In this document: positions 17,711-25,245 of the stretch, piece after piece | How the letters are laid out: the number at the start of each line of letters is the position of its first letter | Numbering within the stretch: position 1 is the stretch's first letter | From: JAEWSN01 sp942493335 | Lineage (GTDB): Bacteria; Bacillota; Clostridia; DSM-8532 | Assembly (NCBI GenBank): GCA_942493335.1 | Contig: OW818693.1 | Span: 2,542,001 to 2,606,000, forward strand | Reading direction: 5' to 3' | DNA length: 64,000 nucleotides | Position numbers and translations under genes: made by a program | Notes under the pieces: model-generated | Database searches by the model: none | The model's input: only the letters and a program-made list of their open reading frames with translations | Told to the model about the DNA's origin: nothing

Positions 17711-19687
17711 TCAAGTCCCTCCCTGCGTGAGGTCATGGACAAAATCGTCAAACGGGACAGGTGGACCGTACAGGAACCCTTGCCGCATGCAGTTCCATTT
17801 TTGCATGAAGGCCTCCTGCGCTGCGGTTTCAACCCCGCCGACCAGGACGCTGAGGGAACGATTCCGGAGCGTGTCGAGCAGGTTCATCAGGAACAGCCGA
17901 TCGCTTTCATGCCGATTGACATTGGCAAGGAGTGCCCGATCCAGCTGTACGGTCGAGCCTTCCCGGAGACTGTGGAGAAGCAGGTTCAGGGATTGTCCCG
18001 CACCGGCACTTTCCATTGTGATCCGGACCCCGATATCAGCCAACTCGCCGAGAATGCGGATCGATGCCTCCCGCTCTCTCGACAGGATTCGTTCCTCCAG
18101 GGAAAGGTTCAGCCGTTCCGGCGCCAACCCCGATTCGTTCAGGATTTTTTGAACAAGTGCCGGAAAATCCGGCATCTGAAACAGGCTCAGGGAACACCGA
18201 ACCAGGACGAACATTGTCCGGTGTTCCGGCGCGTCCAGACTGGCCGCCTGCCTGCAGGCGATCCGCAGGACGCGGGTTTCCAGGTCCGGCAGTAGTGCCA
18301 TATGTTCGGCGATCGGGATGAAATCCTCCGGCAGCACGAGGCCATACCGCGCATGTCTCCAACGCACCATTGCCGCCATGCCGACCGTGTGGTCTCCATC
18401 CCCTGCAATGGGCTGGTAATGCAATTGCATCTGCGTCCCATCGGTCAGGGAGCCGAGATCGGCCGCCAGCTCGATCGGGTCCATCCATCCGGTTCCCCGC
18501 AACTGATCATGAAAAAAATGGGTGTTGCCTTTTTCCTTGGCCTTGTACATGGCCATGTCGGCATGCTTGAGCAGCGTTCCGAAATCAGGTGCGTCTCCGC
18601 GCAACAGGCTGATGCCGATGCTGCAGGCGATTGTGATTTCATGCCCGCGAATGAGGAAGACCGAACCCATTGCCTGAAGGACCAGATCCGCTACAGCCCG
18701 GACATCCTCCCGACCCCGATAGTCCAGCAGAAGGGTGAATTCATCTCCACCGAGGCGGAAAATGGCAGGTTCCGTCCGGCAGTCCTCAAGACCCGCTTCG
18801 GCACTGTCCAAAAGTACAGGTGCGTTTCCCACGGCTTCACGCAGCCGCGCGGCGATCTCCACCAGCAGCAGATCCCCGATGTCATGACCCCAGCTGTCGT
18901 TGACCTGTTTGAATCCGTCAATGTCCGCAAAGAGCAGCGCGTGGGTCGGCTCCTCCACCACAGACGGAACCGATGCCGCAATCTCTCCCACCCTGCTGTA
19001 AAAGGAATGCCGGTTCATCAGCCCTGTCAGCGTGTCGTAGTGCGCCAGCCGGGCAACCTGGAACTCACGGTCCCGACGGAGGTCGATCTCCGCAGTAAGC
19101 CGGGCGACCGTCTGCTCCAATTCCCGGGTCCGCCGTTCAACCTCTGCCTCCAGCTGCCCGACATGATCGAGATTCGCTCTGGCGAGCCGCCACTTGACCG
19201 ACAAGGAAAGGGCGATCTGTTTGATGGCGACGCTGTCGAAGGGCTTTCGGATGAACAGGAGCTGATCCGTCTGCCCGTACAGGCCGAGAATCTGCTCCCA
19301 GGTATAGTCGGAATAGGCCGTGCAAATGACGATTTCGAGCCGTGGATCCTTTTCCCAGAGTTTCCCGATCGACTGGATGCCATCCATGCCGGGCGGCATC
19401 TTCACATCCAGAAGGACAATGGCATAAGGATCCCCCGCATCAACGGCTTCCGCGACCAGCCGGACGGCTTCCTCTCCCTGCCAGGCGTCATCGATGCGAT
19501 AACGGATATCCGGGAGGACGGGCGGCATGCGAAGGGGATGCGGAAACAAGTCCGCCTTCAGCCGGAGGAGCTCGTCGTCGGACGCTCCGCCGGAAACAGG
19601 GTCGAGAATGAAACGGATGTCCTCATGGATATTCGCATTGTCATCTACAACCAGCAACCGAGGAAAGACGCGATCCAATTTGTCCAT
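17711..19687 (-). CDS. Response regulator with GGDEF and degenerate EAL domains
   Basis: 658 residues. Residues 5-165 are a receiver domain (LVVDDN, phosphoacceptor D94 in LLDVKMPP, T in CTAYSD, K in IRKPFD), with an insert of about 30 residues after the first helix. A coiled coil (QLEAEVERRTRELEQTV) leads to a diguanylate cyclase domain with canonical GGDEF at 313-317; the usual RxxD inhibitory site reads RTEP. The C-terminal EAL-like domain lacks the catalytic Glu (AAMVRW instead of EALxRW), and MESAG stands where DDFG is expected. So it probably makes cyclic-di-GMP and does not degrade it. Its ATG abuts the ispD stop, and it precedes the two LacI-domain kinase-like genes, its likely controllers. 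Confidence 0.85.
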   Translation of the reverse strand: MDKLDRVFPRLLVVDDNANIHEDIRFILDPVSGGASDDELLRLKADLFPHPLRMPPVLPDIRYRIDDAWQGEEAVRLVAEAVDAGDPYAIVLLDVKMPPGMDGIQSIGKLWEKDPRLEIVICTAYSDYTWEQILGLYGQTDQLLFIRKPFDSVAIKQIALSLSVKWRLARANLDHVGQLEAEVERRTRELEQTVARLTAEIDLRRDREFQVARLAHYDTLTGLMNRHSFYSRVGEIAASVPSVVEEPTHALLFADIDGFKQVNDSWGHDIGDLLLVEIAARLREAVGNAPVLLDSAEAGLEDCRTEPAIFRLGGDEFTLLLDYRGREDVRAVADLVLQAMGSVFLIRGHEITIACSIGISLLRGDAPDFGTLLKHADMAMYKAKEKGNTHFFHDQLRGTGWMDPIELAADLGSLTDGTQMQLHYQPIAGDGDHTVGMAAMVRWRHARYGLVLPEDFIPIAEHMALLPDLETRVLRIACRQAASLDAPEHRTMFVLVRCSLSLFQMPDFPALVQKILNESGLAPERLNLSLEERILSREREASIRILGELADIGVRITMESAGAGQSLNLLLHSLREGSTVQLDRALLANVNRHESDRLFLMNLLDTLRNRSLSVLVGGVETAAQEAFMQKWNCMRQGFLYGPPVPFDDFVHDLTQGGT

Positions 19688-20398
19688 TCATTCCCCCAGC
19701 GCCGCTTCCGCAAACGCCAGATCTTCCGGAGTGGTGATCTTGATGTTGCTGTAGCTGCCCATGATCATGCGGACTTTCACACCCATGCGCTCGGCCAGAA
19801 CGGAATCGTCCGTTCCATGGAAATCCTCCAGAAGCGCCTTCCGATGAGCCTTGAGGATAATGTCCGGCTTGAATCCCTGTGGGGTTTGCACCTGCCAGAG
19901 AAGACTCCGGTCCGGTGTTTCCGCGACGATATCCATATTGTCGACCCGCTTGACGGTGTCCTTGACCGGAACCCCCACGCAGGCGGCTCCCAGGGTCCAG
20001 ACTGCCTGAATGCAGGCCCTAATGGCGTTCTGGGTGATGAATGGACGCGCGCCGTCATGGATGAGCACGACGGATTCGTCGCCTTCCAATGCGAGAAGCC
20101 CGTTATAGACGGATTCCTGTCGTTCGGTGCCGCCATAGACCAGCTTGACGGGAATTTCAGGGCACCACTTCTCCAGCAGCGCAAGCACTTCGGACCGTTC
20201 CTCCGCGCCAATCACCAGAATGTATCGATGAAGCAGACCGGACTCATAAAAGGCTTTCAAGGTGCGGACCAGTACCGGCACACCGCGAATGGGAAGGAAC
20301 ACCTTGTTCCCTTCCGCTTCCATGCGTGTGCCGCGACCCGCCGCGACGATGATGACCGCTACGTCTCCGGGTATCGTGACTTCTCTCCGAAATGCCAT
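19688..20398 (-). CDS. ispD: 2-C-methyl-D-erythritol 4-phosphate cytidylyltransferase
   Basis: 236 residues, the usual IspD length. The CTP-binding N-terminal signature is VAVIIVAAGRGTRMEAEGNKVFLPI, with the conserved Arg and Lys; HDGARPF and the TPQGF motif at about 168-172 are both diagnostic. It makes CDP-methylerythritol in the non-mevalonate isoprenoid pathway, in the cytosol. The start ATG 20398 has GGAG upstream. Many relatives pair ispD with ispF; here ispF is absent and a cyclic-di-GMP regulator follows with no gap. The upstream neighbours (YacL-like, CarD) are in the usual order. Confidence 0.93.
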   Translation of the reverse strand: MAFRREVTIPGDVAVIIVAAGRGTRMEAEGNKVFLPIRGVPVLVRTLKAFYESGLLHRYILVIGAEERSEVLALLEKWCPEIPVKLVYGGTERQESVYNGLLALEGDESVVLIHDGARPFITQNAIRACIQAVWTLGAACVGVPVKDTVKRVDNMDIVAETPDRSLLWQVQTPQGFKPDIILKAHRKALLEDFHGTDDSVLAERMGVKVRMIMGSYSNIKITTPEDLAFAEAALGE

Positions 20399-20421
20399 GG
20401 ATTTTATCTCCTGCGAACCGC

Positions 20422-21486
20422 TCAGGATTTGACAAGGGTCAACTGCGGTTCCTTGTAACGGGCAAAGACCATGCGGCCCGCGGAAGTCTGCAGCACGCTG
20501 GTGACCACGACGCCCACATCCTGACCCTTGTAGCGGCCCCCGTCCTCCACGACAACCATCGTGCCGTCCTCCAGGTATCCGACACCCTGTCCGGCTTCCT
20601 TGCCTTCCTTGATGATCCGGACCGTCATTTCCTCGCCGGAAAGAGCGACCGGCTTCAGGGCATTGGCCAGATCATTCACGTTCAGCACCGTGAGGTTCCG
20701 AATGGTCGCGACTTTTGCAAGATTGTAGTCGTTCGTAAGAATGCACGCGCCCATTTCCTTTGCAGAGGCAAGCAGCTGCTCGTCCACTTCGGTGGCGCCT
20801 TCATGGTGGAAGCGCTCGATCCGGACGGGAATGCGCGAATCCTTCTTCAATGCGTTCAGCACGTCCAGACCACGACGGCCCTTCGCCCGAACCAGATCAT
20901 CGTGGGAGTCCGCCAGATGGCGCAGCTCTTCGAGAACAAAGCCGGGCACGACCAGTTCCCCTTCCAGAAACCCGGTTCGGCAGACATCCAGTATCCGGCC
21001 GTCGATGATGGCGCTTGTGTCCAGCAGTTTCACGGACGCGCCATGCACCTTGCCTTCCACGCCATACATGCCTTCATGCCGCTTCATCAGAGCGAAATAG
21101 ATGCCGGAAAATCCGAAGAGCACATTCATCATGATGGCCAGCGTGACACCAACCACCTGAATGCGATAGAGGGGGATGGAAACGAGGTTTGCGATGATCA
21201 GCCCCGCGATGAGGCCCCCCGCGCCGATGATCATTTCATAGAGGGTGATGTTCCCCGCAAGGGTTTCCGTTTGTTCCAGCGCCGCAGTCAGACCGCGGAT
21301 GATGCGGCCGCTGAGCAGATACATGACGGCGCCGCACACAATGCCGGCGCCGAGCAGCCAAAGGGCGCCCTGCGAACTGTCCAGCACTTCGCGGAACCCA
21401 TTTTGCACAAGCAGGAATCTTGTGAGTGTGACGCCTGTGATGGCGCCTGTAAGACCAAATGCGAAACGTAGGATCCGATCCAGCAT
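20422..21486 (-). CDS. PIN/TRAM-domain membrane protein, YacL-like
   Basis: 354 residues. The N-terminal 135 hold four predicted membrane helices. A PIN nuclease-like domain follows at about 150-270 (KLLDTSAIIDGRILDV with the first acidic residue, then ELVVPGFVLEEL, ILTNDYNLAKVA). A TRAM RNA-binding domain closes the protein (GEEMTVRIIKEGKEAGQGVGYLEDGTMVVVE). This is the standard build of Bacillus YacL, a membrane-bound putative RNase of unknown substrate. It lies between carD and ispD, the usual neighbourhood. The start is the ATG at 21486. Confidence 0.85.
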   Translation of the reverse strand: MLDRILRFAFGLTGAITGVTLTRFLLVQNGFREVLDSSQGALWLLGAGIVCGAVMYLLSGRIIRGLTAALEQTETLAGNITLYEMIIGAGGLIAGLIIANLVSIPLYRIQVVGVTLAIMMNVLFGFSGIYFALMKRHEGMYGVEGKVHGASVKLLDTSAIIDGRILDVCRTGFLEGELVVPGFVLEELRHLADSHDDLVRAKGRRGLDVLNALKKDSRIPVRIERFHHEGATEVDEQLLASAKEMGACILTNDYNLAKVATIRNLTVLNVNDLANALKPVALSGEEMTVRIIKEGKEAGQGVGYLEDGTMVVVEDGGRYKGQDVGVVVTSVLQTSAGRMVFARYKEPQLTLVKS

Positions 21487-21647
21487 GCTCTTGTCCCGCT
21501 CCTGAGCGTGTAATGCGCCACCCCGCGGAAGCTCCGGTTACGGGAACCGGTCAGCCGCGAATTCTGGCCTGGCAGGGACGACCCGTCTGAAGGGTCGAAC
21601 GGGTGCCGCACCGGCATCCGGCGTAATCTGCATGAAAAGGTGACAGG

Positions 21648-22124
21648 TCAGAGGATCTTCAATTTGATGATGTCCTCCACCTCGGTGGGCGGAAGGTTTT
21701 TTGCGAGCACCAGCTCGCTGATGAGAATCTGTTTGGCACTGTTGAGCATCTTGCGCTCGCCGGTGGACAAACCGCGGACCCGTTCGCGCTGCACAAGGCT
21801 GCGAACGACGTCGGCCACTTCAAAAACATTGCCGCTCTTGATTTTGACCATGTTCTCACGATACCGCTTGTTCCAGTTGGTGTTCTGTTCGCAGGTGCCG
21901 CCTTCGAGACATTTGAACACGGCATCGGCATCCCCGCGGCCGATGACACCGCGGATTCCCACATGATTGGCACTGCCGACGGGGATCATGACCTTCATGT
22001 CTCCGACCGGCATCTTCATGACGTAATAGCTTTTCTTTTCACCAAGGATTTCGCGTTCTTCGATGGATTCAATGACACCGGCTCCATGCATGGGGTACAC
22101 AATCTTGTCACCGATACTGAACAT
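21648..22124 (-). CDS. CarD-like / CdnL-type transcription factor
   Basis: 158 residues. The N-terminal RNA-polymerase-interacting Tudor-like domain is clear (FSIGDKIVYPMHGAGVIESIEEREILG ... YYVMKMPVGDMKVMIPV), and the helical C-terminal part ends in SELVLAKNLPPTEVEDIIKL. Such factors bind the RNA polymerase beta subunit and stabilise open complexes at rRNA and other promoters. The start ATG 22124 follows GAGGGG; an in-frame start further up is less likely. A strong promoter at 22344-22372 gives an unusually long leader of about 210 bases. Confidence 0.88.
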   Translation of the reverse strand: MFSIGDKIVYPMHGAGVIESIEEREILGEKKSYYVMKMPVGDMKVMIPVGSANHVGIRGVIGRGDADAVFKCLEGGTCEQNTNWNKRYRENMVKIKSGNVFEVADVVRSLVQRERVRGLSTGERKMLNSAKQILISELVLAKNLPPTEVEDIIKLKIL

Positions 22125-22343
22125 ACAAACGCCCCTCTTTGGCACACCCTTCCGCATCTCCGTTTACGGTCCGCCGAACGCGGTCCGCTGGTGCGATGCC
22201 GCACCATTCGAATTGGTTTGATCCGGGTCCGCCACAGAAGGTGCATGTCGCTCCGAAAAGCCGTACTTCGGCATTTCCTGCAATCAGCGCCGTGCCTGAC
22301 GAGCCCATTTGTTTGCCGGGAGTTCCCACCTGTACCAACGCCC
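22125..22343 (-). promoter_or_regulatory. Long 5' leader of the carD-like gene
   Basis: The likely transcript start is about 22337, so about 210 bases of leader precede the start codon. A frame runs through the leader and overlaps the carD start, but it has no ribosome-binding site. I recognise no known riboswitch. The leader is GC-rich and could fold extensively. Confidence 0.4.
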
Positions 22344-22372
22344 ATTATAGCAAAATGGCTGACAGAAGTCAA
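22344..22372 (-). promoter_or_regulatory. Sigma-A-type promoter for carD-yacL-ispD-regulator operon
   Basis: TTGACT (22367-22372), a 17-base spacer and a perfect TATAAT (22344-22349) on the minus strand, just past the murD2 stop codon. This is one of the best promoters in the window and should separate the carD operon from murL-murD2. Confidence 0.85.
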
Positions 22373-22402
22373 AATAACCGAACGTTCCAACTGCCGAAAC
22401 GG

Positions 22403-23827
22403 TCATGGGAGAACGATTTTCGACGGATGCTCCCGGACTAGTCGCGCAAAATGCGCGCCGCGCTCTTCGAAATTCCTATAAAAACCGTAGCTGGCGGCGG
22501 CCGGTGACAGAACGCAGGAATGACCCGGATGCGTCAAGCGGAAGGCTGCGTCGACCGCCTCCTCCATGTCAGCGGCCCGGAAGAACACCACGCCCTCGGG
22601 CCTGCGCCCTTCGGATTCAAGGCGAGTCAGGATCGCATGGCCCGTCGCCGGCAATGCCACCAGATTCGGGATGGCGCCTGCGGCAATGTATGCATCGAGC
22701 GGCCCATAATCAATGCCGCGATCCATCCCGCCGAACACGAGCGTGTCCACATCCCCGAGCGATTTCACCGCAGCGATGCTGGCCTGTGGAATTGTGGAGA
22801 TCGAATCGTCGAAGAATGAGATCCCTTCGACCTCCGATATGAATTCCAGCCGGTGCGGCAGGCCGGGAAACGCATTGAGCGCATCAATCGCCTTCCAGAC
22901 GTCAAAGTCGCGTCCCTGAAGGCTTTCAAACAACCACGCGGCCAGAAGGACGGTCTTCATGTAGAGCAGGTTATGCGTGCCGCGAAGCCGCCGTCCGGCA
23001 AAAGCGGATTCCGGGATGCGGACGGGTCCTGAAGTTCCGGCGGATTCGAACGCATTGTCCGGCAATTCCAGGGTTCCATCCGGATCGACCCGCACGTGGA
23101 AATGCCTGCCATTGCCGAGTCCGCGGACTCGTTCAGCCACCTGGTCGCCAATCACCGCAAAATCGTCCGGACCCTGCAGCCGCAGAAGGTTTTCCTTGGC
23201 CCCGGCATATCCTTCAAAGGACCGGTAATGATCCAGATGATCCTCGTACAGGTTCAGGTAGAGGGCTCCCCGTGGCGCATGGCGTATGGTTTCCAACATG
23301 TGGGAGGAGCACTCCAGAACATAGACGCGATCCGGCGCATCGGACAAGACAAGGTCCAATGCCGGAATCCCGATGTTGCCTACCATGACGGCATTGCGGC
23401 CGCATGCCTTCAGCGCTTCGGTCAGGATCGCCGTCGTCGTGCTTTTCCCTTTCGTGCCCGTGATGCCAAGGGTGCGATCTCCGAGAACGGACAGGAACAG
23501 ATCGACCTGGGATGTGATTTGTTCCGGCCGGAAACAATGGTCGATTTCCTTCCACGGGATGCCGGGGGTCTTGAACACAAGATCGCAGGAGGAAAGAGCT
23601 TCCGCATAATCGTCCCCGGCATGGAGAACCACCCTTCCCGCCTTCTCTGCTTCCACCAGTTCAGACAGGTGCGCCGCATCCCGGTCCGCGACTTCAAAAA
23701 CCACATCCGGCAAGAGGTTGCGCAGGAAGGCAAGGGTGGAGCGGCCTTCCATCCCGAAACCGAGAATCCCGATCCGCAGGGAGGAAAACCGTTTCCGCAG
23801 ACGCTCGGATATTTGTTCATCATTCAT
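22403..23827 (-). CDS. murD2: UDP-N-acetylmuramoyl-L-alanine--glutamate ligase, MurD2-like
   Basis: 474 residues of the Mur ligase family. The N-terminal Rossmann part has GILGFGMEGRSTLAFL; the ATP loop is TGTKGKSTTTAILTEAL (123-139); the central domain has NLYEDHLDHYRSFEGYAGAK and the C-terminal domain FFDDSISTIPQASIAAV. Ordinary MurD adds D-Glu to UDP-MurNAc-L-Ala. Here the ATG overlaps the stop of a MurL-type epimerase gene by eight bases, the arrangement known for MurD2, which adds L-Glu instead. The L-Glu specificity is therefore inferred from context, not read from residues. The start ATG 23827 has GGAGG nine bases upstream. Confidence 0.8.
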   Translation of the reverse strand: MNDEQISERLRKRFSSLRIGILGFGMEGRSTLAFLRNLLPDVVFEVADRDAAHLSELVEAEKAGRVVLHAGDDYAEALSSCDLVFKTPGIPWKEIDHCFRPEQITSQVDLFLSVLGDRTLGITGTKGKSTTTAILTEALKACGRNAVMVGNIGIPALDLVLSDAPDRVYVLECSSHMLETIRHAPRGALYLNLYEDHLDHYRSFEGYAGAKENLLRLQGPDDFAVIGDQVAERVRGLGNGRHFHVRVDPDGTLELPDNAFESAGTSGPVRIPESAFAGRRLRGTHNLLYMKTVLLAAWLFESLQGRDFDVWKAIDALNAFPGLPHRLEFISEVEGISFFDDSISTIPQASIAAVKSLGDVDTLVFGGMDRGIDYGPLDAYIAAGAIPNLVALPATGHAILTRLESEGRRPEGVVFFRAADMEEAVDAAFRLTHPGHSCVLSPAAASYGFYRNFEERGAHFARLVREHPSKIVLP

Positions 23828-25214
23828 GCCAGTCATCCTCCAGGACCAGTTTCCGGAACGGTTCGGGGATCCGATCCGCCAATTCCGGCTCAATCATCCG
23901 GAAGGCAGGTGCGGGGCCATCCGGACGTTTATCCCTGTACCGCTCCGCCAGGATCCATTCTTTCGTACCGTTCAGGCGGTCGGCCTCCTCCAGAATGCGT
24001 TCGAGACTCCAGCGGGTTTCAGCCACCGTTCCCACGCACTCGAACGGCTTGACCGGCACGAACCCGGCCAGCTCATCCAGAACCGGCGCAAGGGAGGCCT
24101 TCCCGAGCAGATTTTCCCCGAACATCGCCGTAGTGGCGGCTACTCCCGCATGTGCTGCGACAAGAACGAACACGAACAGGCATTTTGAGCAGTCGCAGCA
24201 CCAACGGTTTTCCTTGCTTCCCTTGTTGCAGCTGCGAAATGCGGCGTGATAAGCGGTGAGCCGCGAAAATTCCATCGCGATGCGTGCCTCGCTCCACGGC
24301 CGTAGCAGGCTGAAATAGGTAACGGAAGGGGTCAGAAACCGGTGAATGTAGTCCGAAAAATCGGTTTCGAATTCAAGTGATTTCGAGTATTGATGGTTCA
24401 CCCAGGTGCCAGGCACGGTCGCTTCGTTCGCACTGCCCTCATTGGACAGCACGATGTACCGTCGTCCCCGCAGCAAGGCGGCCACGACGGCGGAAAAACC
24501 GAGAATGGCCGAATAGGGGACATGCCCGTTCAGATAGCCCTCCCGGTTCATTTTGAACAATTGCGGATCGAACGTGCGGAAAGCTTCCAGCCTGCCGTCC
24601 GCGTCATATCCTGCGATTTCCGCCGTATCATACGAAGCCTGCCGCGCACTCAGCAGATAGCATTCCGAATGTCCGCGCATTTCCGTGAGGTTTTTCAGCA
24701 GTTCAAGGGTTACAACCGAATCCTTGCCGCCGCCGACCGGCACCAGACAGCCGGCCGTATCCGCAAGGCCCGTGGGGTGCAAAGGCGCATCCGGTTCGGA
24801 GACAATCCGCACATACCCATCATCCCTCACTTTTCCGTAGATTCCGTTCAACCAATAGAATTCCCCGAATCCGCGGGTCAGGAGTTTTTCCCAGAACAGG
24901 GCCTCCTCCCTGGAGAACGCGCCTGGGCGAACCGTGAAACGTGCGGGACAGGCGAGTTTCCAGTAGCTGACCGCCTCAACCATGCCAAGCAGGAACACGG
25001 CATGACGAAGAAGGGGGGAGGAAAGCGGCAGAAAGGCGGTATCGGCGTCCACCCGGAATCGGACGAAATGCTCGAACGGAATCCGGCCCTCGCTGCCCTG
25101 GAGGCAATAGGTGAACCGGCAGGTGACGTTTCCGTCCGCCGCGGTCAGATCGAAGGTGTCATAAAGGAATTCATCATATTGCGCGCGCAGCGCGAGAAAG
25201 CGTTCCAGACTCAT
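23820..25214 (-). CDS. murL: UDP-MurNAc-L-Ala-L-Glu epimerase, MurL-like
   Basis: 464 residues. It matches MurL as I know it: an N-terminal domain with FLLGMVEAVSYWKLACPA and RGFGEFYWLNGI, an ATP-binding P-loop-like VPVGGGKDS (158-166), a SNEGSANEATVPG loop, and a C-terminal Cys cluster RWCCDCSKCLFVF (C339, C340, C342, C345). MurL, described in Xanthomonas, uses ATP to turn the terminal L-Glu of UDP-MurNAc-L-Ala-L-Glu into D-Glu, so glutamate racemase is not needed. The overlapping murD2 directly downstream supports this strongly. The start is ATG 25214; an AAAGGA lies about ten bases upstream. It is 31 bases after the large EAL protein gene. Confidence 0.85.
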   Translation of the reverse strand: MSLERFLALRAQYDEFLYDTFDLTAADGNVTCRFTYCLQGSEGRIPFEHFVRFRVDADTAFLPLSSPLLRHAVFLLGMVEAVSYWKLACPARFTVRPGAFSREEALFWEKLLTRGFGEFYWLNGIYGKVRDDGYVRIVSEPDAPLHPTGLADTAGCLVPVGGGKDSVVTLELLKNLTEMRGHSECYLLSARQASYDTAEIAGYDADGRLEAFRTFDPQLFKMNREGYLNGHVPYSAILGFSAVVAALLRGRRYIVLSNEGSANEATVPGTWVNHQYSKSLEFETDFSDYIHRFLTPSVTYFSLLRPWSEARIAMEFSRLTAYHAAFRSCNKGSKENRWCCDCSKCLFVFVLVAAHAGVAATTAMFGENLLGKASLAPVLDELAGFVPVKPFECVGTVAETRWSLERILEEADRLNGTKEWILAERYRDKRPDGPAPAFRMIEPELADRIPEPFRKLVLEDDWHE

Positions 25215-25245
25215 GCACTTGCTGTCCTTTCGTTCCGGTCGGGCC

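Noticed and set aside
22108..22338. A 76-codon Cys-containing frame in the carD leader
   Set aside because: It starts with TTG, has no ribosome-binding site and overlaps the carD start in another frame.
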